A model generated the notes under the pieces. It made no database searches and was not told the DNA's origin. It worked only from the letters and a program-made list of their open reading frames with translations. Positions 42,197 through 54,161 of a stretch of DNA of 64,000 nt are shown here, one piece after another; the stretch's first letter is position 1, and the number at the start of each line of letters is the position of its first letter. This DNA comes from Nitratireductor kimnyeongensis (GTDB lineage: Bacteria > Pseudomonadota > Alphaproteobacteria > Rhizobiales > Rhizobiaceae). The position numbers and the translations under genes are program-made. Location of the stretch: NCBI RefSeq assembly GCF_019891395.1, contig NZ_CP078143.1, forward strand, positions 3,671,001 to 3,735,000, read 5' to 3'.

Positions 42197-44305
42197 ATGC
42201 GCCCTTCACTGCTCGATCCCCTTTTTGCTCCCGTAACCGCGCTTGACGGCGTGGGAGCGAAACTTGCCGATCTCCTGGCAAACATCGTTCCCAGTGACGT
42301 GGCCGGACGAGACCTTCGCGTTGGCGATCTTCTATTCGTGCTGCCGCATTCGCTCATCGATCGACGCAACCGCCCCGGCATTGCCAACGCACCGGAAGGA
42401 TCAATCGTCACACTCGATTTGACGGTGGGGCGCCACCACCCCTCTCCGCCCGGCCGCAAAAATGTTCCCTACCGGGTCTTCGCATTCGACGAGACTGGCG
42501 AAATCGCCCTCACCTTCTTCCATGCCCGCGCTCCATGGATCGAGAAGATTCTCCCCGAAGGCGAAAAGGTTCTGGTGAGCGGCCGAATGGAATGGTTCAA
42601 TGGCCGCGCTTCCATGGTGCATCCCGATTTCGTCGTGCCGGAAACAGAAGCCCACACGCTGCCAATGCTGGAGCCGGTCTATCCGCTCACTGCCGGGCTT
42701 TCGGCGAAAGTGCTGCGTCGGGCGATCACACAAGCGCTGGAGCGCCTGCCCGCTCTACCGGAATGGCAGGATGCGAGCTTCCTCACACGAAACCGGATGC
42801 CGGCATTCGCAGACGCGTTGAAATCGCTTCACGACCCGCAGGCCCCAAAAGACCTGGAGCCTGAAAGCCCCGCATGGCGGCGTGTCGCCTATGACGAATT
42901 TCTCGCTGGTCAGCTTTCGCTCGCGTTGGTGCGGGCAAAGGTTAAGCGCCTCTCCGGCCGGCCGCTCAAGGGCGATGGGCGGTTTGAAACGAAGATCCGT
43001 CAGGCTCTGCCCTATTCCCTGACGGGAGCGCAGGAAGACGCCGTGCGCGATATCCTTCAGGATCTTGCCAGCGACGACCGCATGGTGCGTCTATTGCAGG
43101 GGGATGTGGGTGCCGGCAAGACCGTTGTGGCGCTGCTTGCCATGGCGCGAGCGGCCGAGGCGGGTGGCCAGTCGGCGCTTATGGCCCCCACCGAAATTCT
43201 CGCCCGCCAACATGCCGCGACCATCACTCCGCTGGCGGAAGCGGCTGGTCTGAGCGTTGCGGTTTTGACAGGGCGTGAAAAGGGGCGGGAGCGCCAGCGC
43301 ATTCTCGAAGAAATCGCCTCCGGCGCCGTCAGCTTCGTGATCGGCACCCATGCGCTCTTTCAGGAGACGGTTGAGTTCCGCGATCTGGCACTCGCGGTCG
43401 TCGACGAGCAACACCGTTTCGGTGTGCATCAGCGTCTCGCCATGACGGCCAAGGGCAATGCGCCCGACATGCTTGTCATGACGGCAACGCCGATCCCGCG
43501 CACGCTCGTGCTTTCCGCTTTCGGTGACATGGACGTTTCGCGCCTGACGGAAAAACCCGCCGACCGCCAACCGATCCGTACTGTCACACTGCCGGTTGAG
43601 CGCCTGCCGCAACTGGTAGACCGGATCACAAAAGCACTGTCGGAAGGTCAGAAGGTCTATTGGATATGTCCGCTCGTGGAAGAATCGGAAGAACTCGAGC
43701 TAATGTCGGCAGAAGACCGTCACGCGTCGCTGCAAAAGGTCTTTGGAGACCAGGTCGGTCTTATTCATGGACGCATGAAGGGCGCGGACAAGGACGAGGC
43801 GATGCGTGCGTTCAAGGAAGGGCGAACGCGCATTCTTGTCGGCACCACGGTTGTTGAGGTGGGCGTGGATGTACCCGATGCGACAATCATCGTCATCGAA
43901 CACGCAGAACGCTTTGGTCTGGCACAATTGCATCAATTGCGCGGACGTGTTGGGCGCGGTGCGCTCGCCTCCTCCTGCGTACTCGTCTACAAAGGACCGC
44001 TCGGCGAGACCGCGACCCGAAGGCTGGAAGTCATGCGCGACACGGAAGACGGTTTCGTGATCGCTGAGGAAGACCTCAAACTGCGCGGTGAAGGCGACCT
44101 TCTGGGAACCAAACAGTCCGGGACACCGGGCTTCCGCGTCGCCCGGATCGAGTCCCATGTCGATCTTTTGCAGGCGGCGCGCGACGATGCACGACTGATC
44201 CTGTCACGCGATCCAGAGTTGCAATCCCCGCGTGGCGAAGCGCTGAGGCTTCTTCTCTATTTGTTCGGGCGCGATGAGGCTATCCGCTTGCTGCGGGCAG
44301 GCTGA
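42197..44305 (+). CDS. recG: ATP-dependent DNA helicase RecG
   Basis: This 702-residue SF2 helicase drives branch migration at stalled forks and Holliday junctions. An N-terminal wedge (OB-fold) domain around residues 60-160 is followed by the helicase core with Walker A LQGDVGAGKTVVALLAMA, VVDEQHRFGVHQR, MTATPIPRTL and QLRGRVGRGALAS, then the TRG motif. The start ATG at 42197 gives RPSLLDPLFAPVTALDGVG, the usual rhizobial N terminus; an upstream TTG at 42176 is less likely. Its last 49 bases overlap the end of the convergent DUF502 gene. Confidence 0.96.
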   Translation: MRPSLLDPLFAPVTALDGVGAKLADLLANIVPSDVAGRDLRVGDLLFVLPHSLIDRRNRPGIANAPEGSIVTLDLTVGRHHPSPPGRKNVPYRVFAFDETGEIALTFFHARAPWIEKILPEGEKVLVSGRMEWFNGRASMVHPDFVVPETEAHTLPMLEPVYPLTAGLSAKVLRRAITQALERLPALPEWQDASFLTRNRMPAFADALKSLHDPQAPKDLEPESPAWRRVAYDEFLAGQLSLALVRAKVKRLSGRPLKGDGRFETKIRQALPYSLTGAQEDAVRDILQDLASDDRMVRLLQGDVGAGKTVVALLAMARAAEAGGQSALMAPTEILARQHAATITPLAEAAGLSVAVLTGREKGRERQRILEEIASGAVSFVIGTHALFQETVEFRDLALAVVDEQHRFGVHQRLAMTAKGNAPDMLVMTATPIPRTLVLSAFGDMDVSRLTEKPADRQPIRTVTLPVERLPQLVDRITKALSEGQKVYWICPLVEESEELELMSAEDRHASLQKVFGDQVGLIHGRMKGADKDEAMRAFKEGRTRILVGTTVVEVGVDVPDATIIVIEHAERFGLAQLHQLRGRVGRGALASSCVLVYKGPLGETATRRLEVMRDTEDGFVIAEEDLKLRGEGDLLGTKQSGTPGFRVARIESHVDLLQAARDDARLILSRDPELQSPRGEALRLLLYLFGRDEAIRLLRAG

Positions 44306-44964
44306 CCGGTCTTCGCCTTGGCTTCGGTGGCGAGCGCCTCTGTCTTTGCCTGAAATTCCGGCGCCACAAGGCCTGCCGAAATGACAAGCTTGGCTCCCTC
44401 CTCCACCGTCATCTTCAGCTCAATGACATCCTTTTTTGGCACGAACAAAAGGTAACCGGAGGTCGGATTGGGGGTCGTCGGCAGGAAGACAGCGATTGTC
44501 TGACCCATGTCGTCATCGATCTTTGCCTGGACCTCCCCGCGCGTTTCGGTGGCAATGAAGACCAGCGCCCACAGCCCCTCCCGCGGATATTCGATCAAAC
44601 CCACTTTCTTGAAGGTGTCGGAGCGCTCTGACAGCACGGTTTCGAGTATCTGCTTCAGGCCGCGATAGACGCTGCGCACGAGCGGCATGCGCCCGAGAAT
44701 GTTCTCGCCCGTGGCGATGATGGTCCGTCCGATGAAATTGGCGGTCAGAAAGCCGATCAGGGTGATCAGCACCAGCGCGACGATCAATCCGAACCCAGGA
44801 AGAGCAAAGGGAAGGTAATTGTCAGGATTGTAGCGGAAGGGAATGTAGGGTTTGACCCAGGAATCCACCCAACCGATCATCGACCAGGCAAGGTAGGCGG
44901 TGATGGCTAGCGGTGCCGTGACAATGAAACCCGTGAGAAAATAGTTGCGCAGGCGAGTCATCAT
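44257..44964 (-). CDS. DUF502 family membrane protein
   Basis: This protein of about 235 residues has two N-terminal transmembrane helices (TGFIVTAPLAITAYLAWSMI and FGLIVALVLITLIGFLTANF) followed by a soluble domain, the DUF502 plan. LGRMPLVRSVYRGLKQI and the later TPNPTSGYLLFVPKKDV are conserved in the family, whose function is not established. I put the start at 44964, where RLRNYFLTG begins; a TTG at 45024 is possible, and neither has a clear ribosome site. Its 3' end overlaps the recG 3' end by 49 bases. glmS lies upstream on the same strand with a gap of about 120 bases. Confidence 0.88.
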   Translation of the reverse strand: MMTRLRNYFLTGFIVTAPLAITAYLAWSMIGWVDSWVKPYIPFRYNPDNYLPFALPGFGLIVALVLITLIGFLTANFIGRTIIATGENILGRMPLVRSVYRGLKQILETVLSERSDTFKKVGLIEYPREGLWALVFIATETRGEVQAKIDDDMGQTIAVFLPTTPNPTSGYLLFVPKKDVIELKMTVEEGAKLVISAGLVAPEFQAKTEALATEAKAKTGQPARSKRIASSRPNK

Positions 44965-45083
44965 GATGCGGGAACGGGCCTTGAAATTGAGTGAATTCAC
45001 CAAGAGGAGCCCGGCGGAAACCAAGCCACCAGGCCAATATATAGAACAGAAATTCGGGCTGCTCTATGACAGCCCTCCTGTCG

Positions 45084-46907
45084 TTATTCGACTGTAACGG
45101 ATTTCGCCAGATTGCGCGGCTGATCTGCATCCGTTCCCATCAAGACGGCAGTATGATAGGCGAGCATCTGGATCGGTAAGGCATAGACGATAGGCGCGAC
45201 GAATTCGGGAACATCGGGCAGCACGATCGTTTCCAGAGTGTCGAGTGTCGCGTTTTTCGCGCCCTTCTCATCCGTGATAAGCACAATGCGGCCGCCGCGC
45301 GCGGCAACCTCCTGCATGTTGGAAACGGTCTTTTCAAAGATACGGTCATGTGGAGCGATGACGATCACCGGCATCTGCTCGTCTATGAGCGCAATGGGAC
45401 CGTGCTTCAACTCACCGGCAGCGTATCCTTCGGCATGGATATAGGACAACTCCTTGAGCTTCAGCGCACCTTCCAGCGCCAGCGGGTAGTTGGTATCGCG
45501 CCCGAGATAGAGCACGTGCCTGACATGGGAGAGCTCGCGGGCAACCTTTTCGATGCCGTCGCTCAGTTTCAAGGCCTGCGAGACATATCGCGGCGCTTCG
45601 GCGAGTTGGCGCACAAACGCCTTCTCCTCATCCGGTGTAATCGTGCCGCGTGCCCTGGCCGCCTTCAGTGTGAGTGCAGCAAGGACGCTCAACTGGCAGG
45701 TGAACGCCTTGGTGGAGGCCACCCCGATCTCGGGTCCGGCCAGGGTGGGAAAAATGCCGTCGCTCTCGCGCGCCATGGTGGATTCGCGGACATTGACAAT
45801 GGCGGCAATCGGAATGCCCTCGCCGCGGCAGTAGCGCAAGGAAGCGAGCGTATCGGCGGTCTCACCCGACTGTGAGATGAAAAGCGCCGCGCTGTTTTCC
45901 GGCAATGGCATCTCACGATATCGAAATTCCGACGCGATATCGATATCGACGGGAAGCCGCGCGTAGCGCTCAAGCCAGTATTTGCCGATCAAACCGGCGA
46001 GATAGGCCGTACCGCAAGCTGAAATCGCCAGACGCTCGATCTTCGCGAAATCGAAAGGCAGATCGAAATTCGCCACGGTGCCTTGCGCAAAATCCAGATA
46101 GCGGGCCAGCGTGTGGGAAATCACCTCCGGTTGTTCATGGATCTCCTTCTCCATGAAATGACGGTAATTGCCCTTGTCGACCATCTGGCTCGCGCCGGAC
46201 GATTGCTGACGAACCCGTTCCACCGGTTGGCCCGACATGTCGAAGATCTCCATGCCGGAGCGGCGCAGCACAACCCAGTCACCGTCTTCGAGATAGGTGA
46301 TGGAATCGGTAAAGGGCGCAAGAGCAATTGCATCAGAGCCCAGATACATCTCGCCATCACCATGGCCGACAGCCAGGGGAGGTCCGTTGCGGGCGCCGAT
46401 GATCAGATTTTCGTCACCGCGGAACATGATGGCCAACGCAAATGCCCCGCGAAGCTGCTTCAGGGTCGCAAATGACGCTTCCTGCGGCGAGGCGCCGTTT
46501 TTCAATGCGCGCGCAATCAGATGTGCAACGACTTCGGTGTCGGTCTGGGATGCGAAATCGGCACCTTCGACACGCAACTGATCGCGAAGTTCTGCGAAAT
46601 TTTCGATAATGCCGTTGTGGACGACAGCCACATCGCCGGCAAAATGCGGATGCGCATTGGCCTCATTGGGAACACCATGCGTCGCCCAGCGCGTGTGGCC
46701 GATGCCGATCAAACCGCCAAGCGGCTCTTCGCCGAGCCGTTTCTCCAGATTGACCAGCTTGCCTTCTGCACGACGGCGATCAAGCGTTCCGTTATCAAGC
46801 GTCGCCACCCCGGCGGAATCATATCCGCGATATTCAAGCCGCTTCAAAGCGTCGACGATAAGCGGCGCCACCGGCGCCTGCCCGACAATGCCTACAATTC
46901 CGCACAT
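45084..46907 (-). CDS. glmS: Glutamine-fructose-6-phosphate aminotransferase (isomerizing)
   Basis: This 607-residue enzyme makes glucosamine-6-phosphate from fructose-6-phosphate and glutamine, the first step to UDP-GlcNAc. The N-terminal glutaminase domain begins CGIVGIVG, with the catalytic cysteine right after the initiator methionine, and has GHTRWATHG; two SIS sugar-isomerase domains follow (ALFISQSGETADTLASLRY and LGRDTNYPLALEGALKLKEL), and the end DQPRNLAKSVTVE is the family terminus. It is downstream of glmU on the same strand, so both steps of the pathway are encoded together. No ribozyme-like leader was recognised in the 140-base gap. Confidence 0.97.
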   Translation of the reverse strand: MCGIVGIVGQAPVAPLIVDALKRLEYRGYDSAGVATLDNGTLDRRRAEGKLVNLEKRLGEEPLGGLIGIGHTRWATHGVPNEANAHPHFAGDVAVVHNGIIENFAELRDQLRVEGADFASQTDTEVVAHLIARALKNGASPQEASFATLKQLRGAFALAIMFRGDENLIIGARNGPPLAVGHGDGEMYLGSDAIALAPFTDSITYLEDGDWVVLRRSGMEIFDMSGQPVERVRQQSSGASQMVDKGNYRHFMEKEIHEQPEVISHTLARYLDFAQGTVANFDLPFDFAKIERLAISACGTAYLAGLIGKYWLERYARLPVDIDIASEFRYREMPLPENSAALFISQSGETADTLASLRYCRGEGIPIAAIVNVRESTMARESDGIFPTLAGPEIGVASTKAFTCQLSVLAALTLKAARARGTITPDEEKAFVRQLAEAPRYVSQALKLSDGIEKVARELSHVRHVLYLGRDTNYPLALEGALKLKELSYIHAEGYAAGELKHGPIALIDEQMPVIVIAPHDRIFEKTVSNMQEVAARGGRIVLITDEKGAKNATLDTLETIVLPDVPEFVAPIVYALPIQMLAYHTAVLMGTDADQPRNLAKSVTVE

Positions 46908-47047
46908 ATGGCTGTCTCAGCCTCCCACCAATCCGCTGCCCCGATTCATGCGATTGTTCTATGCCGGGGGACAAGCGTGTGTAAATCAACAAGTCTTTCA
47001 GTTCGTATCAGGCGAAGAATTCGGTATCGCGACGGAAGAAGCGGGGG

Positions 47048-48403
47048 TCAGCCTCTTTTCGCCTTAAGCGCTGCAAGGCGATCGCGCAGCCGCTTGCCCA
47101 GACCTTCCCTGTTGGACTGGCGCGCACGGCCGAAGGCAAGCGCATCGGCCGGCACGGATTCCGTCACCACGCTGCCAGAAGCCACATAGGCCCCTGCCCC
47201 GATCCTGATGGGAGCGACGAGAGACGTGTTCGACCCAACAAATGCGCCGGGTTCGACATCCGTGAAATGTTTTGAGAACCCGTCATAATTGCAGGTGATG
47301 GTACCGGCACCCAGATTGGCATTGGCCCCGATGCGGGCGTCGCCCACATAGGAGAGATGCGGGATCTTGGCACCGGGCTCCACACGCGCCTTCTTGATCT
47401 CAACAAAGTTTCCGACCTTGGCGCCATCCATGATCTCGGCTCCAGGGCGCAGCCGGGCAAAGGGGCCGACGGATGCACCCGCATCGACACGCGCTTCCTC
47501 CAGATGAGAATTCGCCCTGATGGTGACGTTCTCTCCCACCGTCACGCCGGGGCCGAAGAAGACGTTTGGCTCGATCACAGTGTCGCGGCCAATGACGGTG
47601 TCATGAGAGAAATACACGGTTTCCGGCGCGACCAGGGTCACGCCATCGAGCATCACCGCGTTGCGGCGACGCTGTTGCCAGATGCTTTCCGCGGCGGCGA
47701 GCTCGGCGCGATTGTTGATGCCGAGCGCGCTTTCATAGTCGGCCTCGATCGCGCGGACCTTCAGCCCTTTTGCGGTAGCGATCTCGACGATGTCGGTGAG
47801 ATAATACTCGCCCTTGGCGTTGTCATTGCCGATTGAATCGAGCAGTTCCAGCACCCGGCTGCCACCGATGGCCATTGCACCGCCATTACAGAAGGTGATG
47901 CGACGCTCCTCATCGGTACAGTCTTTTTCTTCGCGGATTGCGATCAGGGCTTTGCCATTTTCGATCAGCCGCCCATAGCCGGTGGGCCGCTCGGTGCGAA
48001 ATCCCATGACGACAACGTCTGCGCCTTCGGAAAGCCCCGCCCGGAGCCCCTGAAGAGCCTCGAGCGAGATAAGCGGTGTGTCGCCAAAGGTGACAAGAAT
48101 ATCGTCATAGCCACGGGCGATTGCAGCGCGTGCTGCCGACACCGCGTGTCCCGTACCCAGCCGCTCCGACTGAATGAATGTCTCTGCGCCGGGCGCGAAG
48201 GCTTCGGCTGCACGCGACACGGCCTCGGCTCCATGCCCCACAACCAGCGCCTTATCGCCGGCACCTGCGGCATCAAGCGCCCGGGTGACGTGGCCCAGCA
48301 TCTCCAGCCCGGCAATCTTGTGCAGCACTTTCGGCGTGGCGCTCTTCATGCGCGTGCCCTCCCCGGCTGCGAGAATAACCGAAAGGCAGGTGCGTTCGCT
48401 CAT
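47048..48403 (-). CDS. glmU: Bifunctional UDP-N-acetylglucosamine diphosphorylase / glucosamine-1-phosphate N-acetyltransferase
   Basis: This 451-residue two-domain enzyme makes UDP-GlcNAc for peptidoglycan and lipopolysaccharide. The N-terminal uridylyltransferase has [20 protein letters not shown]; the C-terminal left-handed beta-helix acetyltransferase shows hexapeptide repeats ([38 protein letters not shown]). The start at 48403 gives the normal N terminus; an open extension to 48508 has no support. It precedes glmS in the same direction, and the two are probably expressed together for cell-wall precursor supply. Confidence 0.96.
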   Translation of the reverse strand: MSERTCLSVILAAGEGTRMKSATPKVLHKIAGLEMLGHVTRALDAAGAGDKALVVGHGAEAVSRAAEAFAPGAETFIQSERLGTGHAVSAARAAIARGYDDILVTFGDTPLISLEALQGLRAGLSEGADVVVMGFRTERPTGYGRLIENGKALIAIREEKDCTDEERRITFCNGGAMAIGGSRVLELLDSIGNDNAKGEYYLTDIVEIATAKGLKVRAIEADYESALGINNRAELAAAESIWQQRRRNAVMLDGVTLVAPETVYFSHDTVIGRDTVIEPNVFFGPGVTVGENVTIRANSHLEEARVDAGASVGPFARLRPGAEIMDGAKVGNFVEIKKARVEPGAKIPHLSYVGDARIGANANLGAGTITCNYDGFSKHFTDVEPGAFVGSNTSLVAPIRIGAGAYVASGSVVTESVPADALAFGRARQSNREGLGKRLRDRLAALKAKRG

Positions 48404-48473
48404 GGATGATGCCCGTAATGCTCTTTGACGATTCGTCTTTCTAGCATCCTGCCCTAACGGCACCAATCGTCTC

Positions 48474-49232
48474 TCAACCGAGTTTGCCGAGGGCCGGAAA
48501 GGTCTCAAGAAGCCAGAAGGCCATGGATTGCATGCCGCCGGTTAAGAAAAGGACACCGGCCAGAACGAGCAGCGCGCCCATCACCTTTTCCACGCGCCCC
48601 AGATGCATGCGGAATCGCGAAAGAAAGCGCATGAAGCTACCGGAGAAAAGCGCTGCGAGAAGAAAAGGTACACCAAGGCCCAGCGAATAGACAGCCAGAA
48701 GCAACGCGCCATCGAGAACGGTCTCGCGTCCGCCGGCCAATGTCAGAATTGGGCCCAGCACCGGCCCGATACAGGGGGTCCATCCGAAAGCAAAGGCCAA
48801 TCCCATTACATAGGCGCCAATCCTTGTGGCCGGCTTTCCGCCCGCCTGAATGCGCGCCTCACGCGACAGAAAGGGAATGCGCACCACACCGAGAAAATTA
48901 AGCCCCATGACGATGATGACAATGCCGGCAGCGATGGCGAGTTCCTGTTGCCATGTCCGCAGGACCGCACCGATGGTCGAGGCCCCGGCCCCCAAAAGCA
49001 CGAAGACGGTGGTGAAGCCGAGAACAAACGCAAGGGAGGCGGAGAAGAGCGCGAAGCGCGTGGCAGTCGTAGCCGGGGAAACGGCCTCACCTGCCTTCTC
49101 CCCCTGAAACTGTTCCACCGAAACGCCGGCCATGTAGCACAGATAAGGCGGGACTAGCGGCAACACGCAGGGTGAGAGAAATGACAGCGCTCCGGCACCC
49201 GCCGCGCTCAAATATCCAACGTCAATCGCCAT
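48474..49232 (-). CDS. ccdA: Cytochrome c biogenesis protein CcdA
   Basis: This 252-residue membrane protein has six hydrophobic segments and belongs to the CcdA/DsbD family, which passes electrons from cytoplasmic thioredoxin to the periplasm for cytochrome c and other disulfide reduction. The two conserved cysteines are visible in [17 protein letters not shown] near the N terminus and in [15 protein letters not shown] in the fourth helix. It is probably transcribed ahead of glmU (70-base gap). Substrate partners such as CcmG are not in the window. Confidence 0.92.
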   Translation of the reverse strand: MAIDVGYLSAAGAGALSFLSPCVLPLVPPYLCYMAGVSVEQFQGEKAGEAVSPATTATRFALFSASLAFVLGFTTVFVLLGAGASTIGAVLRTWQQELAIAAGIVIIVMGLNFLGVVRIPFLSREARIQAGGKPATRIGAYVMGLAFAFGWTPCIGPVLGPILTLAGGRETVLDGALLLAVYSLGLGVPFLLAALFSGSFMRFLSRFRMHLGRVEKVMGALLVLAGVLFLTGGMQSMAFWLLETFPALGKLG

Positions 49233-49402
49233 GCTTCATCTCAAAACAGGAATAAAGAAAATGCCAGCCACAGCGGGCGTGACATCGTATATTCAGACGG
49301 AGCGCCACAAGCCAATCACCTTTGCGTGGCATACCGTCGCGACGAAGGCCATAGCCGGAACGCGATCAACCAAATGCACATTCGCGATTGTGAGAAAATC
49401 GG

Positions 49403-49478
49403 TGGTGAGCGCGCAGGGGCTCGAACCCTGGACCTACTGATTAAAAGTCAGTTGCTCTACCAACTGAGCTACGCGCTC
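49403..49478 (-). tRNA. tRNA-Lys (anticodon TTT)
   Basis: The minus strand folds into a full cloverleaf of 76 bases. The acceptor arm is GAGCGCG pairing with CGCGCTC, the D arm contains AGCTCAGTTGGTAGAGC, the anticodon arm is CTGACTTTTAATCAG with anticodon TTT, and the T arm contains GGTTCGAGCC. CCA is encoded at the 3' end. It lies between ccdA and glpK. TTT reads AAA and AAG lysine codons. Confidence 0.97.
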
Positions 49479-49546
49479 CCTTCGGGTTCGGAAGAACCCT
49501 GGAAATTGCGGCGGAACATAGAGAGGGGCTTATCTGCGGTCAACCG

Positions 49547-49576
49547 GAAAAAAGCGTCTTTCGCCCGACTTTTTTG
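49547..49576 (-). terminator. Possible weak terminator after glpK
   Basis: On the minus strand, 34 bases after the glpK stop, a run of A, then GTC and GAC in an AAAGTC...GACGCTTT arrangement and a run of six T could form an A-T-closed hairpin. The GC core is short, so its strength is doubtful. Confidence 0.4.
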
Positions 49577-49609
49577 TTCGCTTGCCGAAGTGCCTTTCGT
49601 ACACGGCTT

Positions 49610-51103
49610 TCACGTCGCACTGAGGGTGCGGCGAACGGCGTCGCGCCAGCCTTCAAGCTTCCTGTCGCGAACGTCTGCATCAATCGCAGGACAGAACTGA
49701 CTGTCCAGTTTCCAGCCGGCAGCGAATTCCTCGGTATCAGGCCAGACGCCGGCGCGCGATCCCGCGAGCCATGCAGCACCAAGAGCCGTTGTTTCGAGCT
49801 GAGTCGGCCTGTCGACGGGCGCGTCCAGCATGTCTGCCAGGAATTGCAACATCCAGTCGCTGGCAACCATGCCGCCATCGACGCGGAGTACGGTTTCGGT
49901 TTCCCCATCCTGCCAATCCTTGCGCATGGCATCGAGAAGGTCACGTGTCTGATAAGCGACCGATTCGAGCGTGGCGCGGGCGAACTCGGCCGGGCCCGAA
50001 TTTCGTGTTAGGCCGTAGATTGCTCCACGCGCATCCGCATCCCAGTGCGGGGCCCCGAGACCGACAAATGCGGGAACGAGATAAAGCTGCTGCGTGGGAT
50101 CGGCTTTTGCAGCCAGAGCGCCCGAATCGGCAGCCTTGCCGATGATCTTCAACCCGTCGCGCAGCCATTGAACTGCAGCGCCAGCAACGAAAATCGACCC
50201 TTCGAGCGCGTAGGTTGTCACACCATCCAGCCGGTAGGCGATCGTGGTGAGAAGACGATTTTTTGAAGAAACCATCGCCTGGCCGGTGTTGAGCATGGCA
50301 AAACATCCCGTGCCATAGGTGGCCTTGAGCATTCCCGGTTGGAAACAAGCCTGGCCGATGACGGCTGCCTGCTGGTCGCCGGCAACACCGAGTATAGGGA
50401 TTGCCGCTCCGAAAAGTTTTTTATTGGTGACGCCGAAATCGGCGGCGCTGTCCTTCACCTCGGGGAGCAACGCTTTGGGAACCCTGAGAGTCTTCAGGAG
50501 TTCGTCATCCCATTCATTCGTCTTGATGTTGTAAAGAAGCGTGCGTGAGGCATTCGTGGCGTCCGTGACATGCGCCTTGCCGCCGGTCAGCCGCCAGATC
50601 AGAAACGTGTCGATGGTGCCGGCAAGGAGCTCCCCCTTCTCCGCCCGCTCGCGTGCACCCTTCACCTCATCGAGAATCCAGGCGAGTTTCGTTCCAGAAA
50701 AATACGGATCGAGAAGAAGGCCGGTTTTTGCGGTAAAAGTTTCTTCCAATCCCTCCGTCTTCAGCTTTTCGCACATGGGGGCGGTGCGGCGGTCTTGCCA
50801 GACTATGGCATTGTGGATGGGCTTGCCGCTATCGCGCTCCCAAACAACGATCGTCTCGCGCTGATTGGTGATGCCGATGGCTGCTACATCAGCCGCTTCC
50901 AGCTTCGCTTTGCGCAGAGCGCTGCGCGCGGTCGACACAACACCCTTCCAGATCTCTTCGGGATCGTGTTCCACCCAGCCCGACTTCGGATAATGCTGTT
51001 GGAATTCCTTCTGTCCGGTCGCTACCGGCTGCATTGAAGCGTCGAACACGATGGCCCTGCTGGATGTCGTGCCCTGGTCTATCGCCAATACATAACCGCT
51101 CAT
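49610..51103 (-). CDS. glpK: Glycerol kinase
   Basis: This 497-residue FGGY-family kinase phosphorylates glycerol to glycerol-3-phosphate. The family elements are clear: [16 protein letters not shown] at the N terminus, [20 protein letters not shown], then [16 protein letters not shown] and the C-terminal [17 protein letters not shown]. The start at 51103 has GGAGGA just upstream; the open frame to 51181 has no site. It is the last gene of the glycerol cluster, 99 bases after glpV and beyond a strong hairpin. With the ABC importer and GlpD it completes glycerol use: uptake, phosphorylation and oxidation. Confidence 0.96.
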   Translation of the reverse strand: MSGYVLAIDQGTTSSRAIVFDASMQPVATGQKEFQQHYPKSGWVEHDPEEIWKGVVSTARSALRKAKLEAADVAAIGITNQRETIVVWERDSGKPIHNAIVWQDRRTAPMCEKLKTEGLEETFTAKTGLLLDPYFSGTKLAWILDEVKGARERAEKGELLAGTIDTFLIWRLTGGKAHVTDATNASRTLLYNIKTNEWDDELLKTLRVPKALLPEVKDSAADFGVTNKKLFGAAIPILGVAGDQQAAVIGQACFQPGMLKATYGTGCFAMLNTGQAMVSSKNRLLTTIAYRLDGVTTYALEGSIFVAGAAVQWLRDGLKIIGKAADSGALAAKADPTQQLYLVPAFVGLGAPHWDADARGAIYGLTRNSGPAEFARATLESVAYQTRDLLDAMRKDWQDGETETVLRVDGGMVASDWMLQFLADMLDAPVDRPTQLETTALGAAWLAGSRAGVWPDTEEFAAGWKLDSQFCPAIDADVRDRKLEGWRDAVRRTLSAT

Positions 51104-51137
51104 TGGTCCTCCGGATCGGTCTGAAGCTTTTTGCCAA

Positions 51138-51166
51138 ATGGGGAGCCGGACTTGCCGGCTCCCCAT
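51138..51166 (-). repeat. Strong 12-base hairpin between glpV and glpK
   Basis: ATGGGGAGCCGG (51138-51149) and CCGGCTCCCCAT (51155-51166) are perfect complements with a five-base loop. No long T-run follows on the minus strand, so it probably protects the glpV 3' end or reduces read-through into glpK rather than ending all transcription. Confidence 0.8.
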
Positions 51167-51202
51167 CCATTTTGATGCCATTCAGGCATGTTGCAACCGG
51201 CC

Positions 51203-52933
<1,731 letters not shown>

Positions 52934-52954
52934 TTCAAACTCCTCCTCCTGTTT

Positions 52955-52977
52955 CCACATTCATTCGATGAATGTGG
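52955..52977 (-). repeat. Perfect 10-base hairpin directly upstream of glpV
   Basis: CCACATTCAT (52955-52964) and ATGAATGTGG (52968-52977) pair perfectly around TCG, immediately before the ribosome site of glpV in the 127-base gap after glpU. It is likely to stabilise the downstream message after processing, since the binding protein must be made in excess of the permeases. Confidence 0.75.
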
Positions 52978-53022
52978 TTTGACGCTCAATGAGCCCATTT
53001 GGGAGCTCTTGACCGCCGGTTT

Positions 53023-53043
53023 GCGGGACGCTTTGCATCCCGC
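53023..53043 (-). repeat. Second hairpin between glpU and glpV
   Basis: GCGGGACGC and GCATCCCGC (53023-53043) pair with one G-T pair around three bases, 17 bases after the glpU stop. There is no T-run. It may mark the 3' end of the upstream part of the transcript. Confidence 0.6.
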
Positions 53044-53060
53044 TTTGCTTTGTCCGGAAC

Positions 53061-53354
53061 CTACACCCAGCGGAACACCGCATAGGCATAGATCAAAGAC
53101 AAAATCGTGCCGCCCCAAAGCGGCATATCAGTCAGGCCCAGCCACCCCAGATGGATAAAGGCGCTGCCGAGCAACGAGATGAAAAGACGGTCTCCCCGCG
53201 TGGTATCGAGACCGAGAATCCCGTGCCGCGGCCCTCCACCGGGGCTCGCCCATTCCCAGACGGTCATGGCGCACAGAAGCGCGAAGATGACGAGGAAGAA
53301 TGTGGCCGTCTGCCACGTCCAGGCCATCCATGTGAGATCGAGCCAGTGCGGCAT
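53061..53354 (-). CDS. glpU: DUF2160 small membrane protein GlpU
   Basis: This 97-residue protein has about three transmembrane segments (TATFFLVIFALLCAMTVWEW and LFISLLGSAFIHLGWLGL among them) and belongs to the DUF2160 family. Its place between glpQ and glpV matches glpU of the Rhizobium leguminosarum glycerol operon; its exact role in transport is not settled. A very good ribosome site (AAGGAGG) precedes the start, and it follows glpQ by ten bases. The tryptophan-rich ends (HWLDLTWMAWTWQ, FRWV) are characteristic. Confidence 0.9.
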   Translation of the reverse strand: MPHWLDLTWMAWTWQTATFFLVIFALLCAMTVWEWASPGGGPRHGILGLDTTRGDRLFISLLGSAFIHLGWLGLTDMPLWGGTILSLIYAYAVFRWV

Positions 53355-53364
53355 GATTTCCTCC

Positions 53365-54161
53365 TTACACGCGCCCTAGGGCAAAGCCCTTGGCGATGTA
53401 ATTGCGTACAAACCAGATCACGATTGCACCCGGGATGATTGTCAGAACACCGGCGGCCGCCAGAAGACCAAGCTCGTAACCGGAGGTGCTCGCCGTGCGA
53501 GTCATGACGGCGGCAATGGGTTTGGCAGCCACGGAGGTCAGCGTCTTGGCCAGAAGCAGTTCCACCCACGAAAACATGAAGCAGAAAAAGGCCGTGACAC
53601 CGATCCCCGACGCTATAAGCGGCATGAAGATCTTCACGAAGAAGCGTGGAAACGAATAGCCGTCAATATAAGCCGTTTCATCGATCTCCTTCGGCACACC
53701 CGACATGAAGCCTTCGAGAATCCAGACCGCGAGCGGAATGTTGAACAGGCAGTGGGCCAGTGCCACAGCCCACGGTGTGTCGAACAGGCCAACGGCGGAG
53801 TAGAGCTGGTAGAAGGGCAAGGCGAAAACCGCCGGCGGCGCCATGCGGTTGGTGAGCAGCCAGAAGAACAGGTGCTTGTCTCCAAGGAAACGATAGCGCG
53901 AGAACGCATAGGCGGCAGGCAACGCAAAGGCGACCGAAATTACAGTATTTATAAGGACATAATTGATGGAGCTGATGTAACCGTTATACCAGACCGGATT
54001 GGTCAAAATCTCCACATAGCTGTCGATGGTAAAGTTTTTGGGCCACGGGCTGAAGCCGCCGAGGATCTCGTTGGTCGTCTTGAAGGACATGTTCACGAGC
54101 CAGTAGATCGGCAGGAGCAGGAAGATGATGTAGAGCGTGGGAACGAGCCAGCGGGTCACTC

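Noticed and set aside
46908..47047. A glmS ribozyme-like or sRNA-target leader in front of glmS
   Set aside because: The 140-base gap shows no ribozyme core; such ribozymes are known mainly in Gram-positive bacteria.
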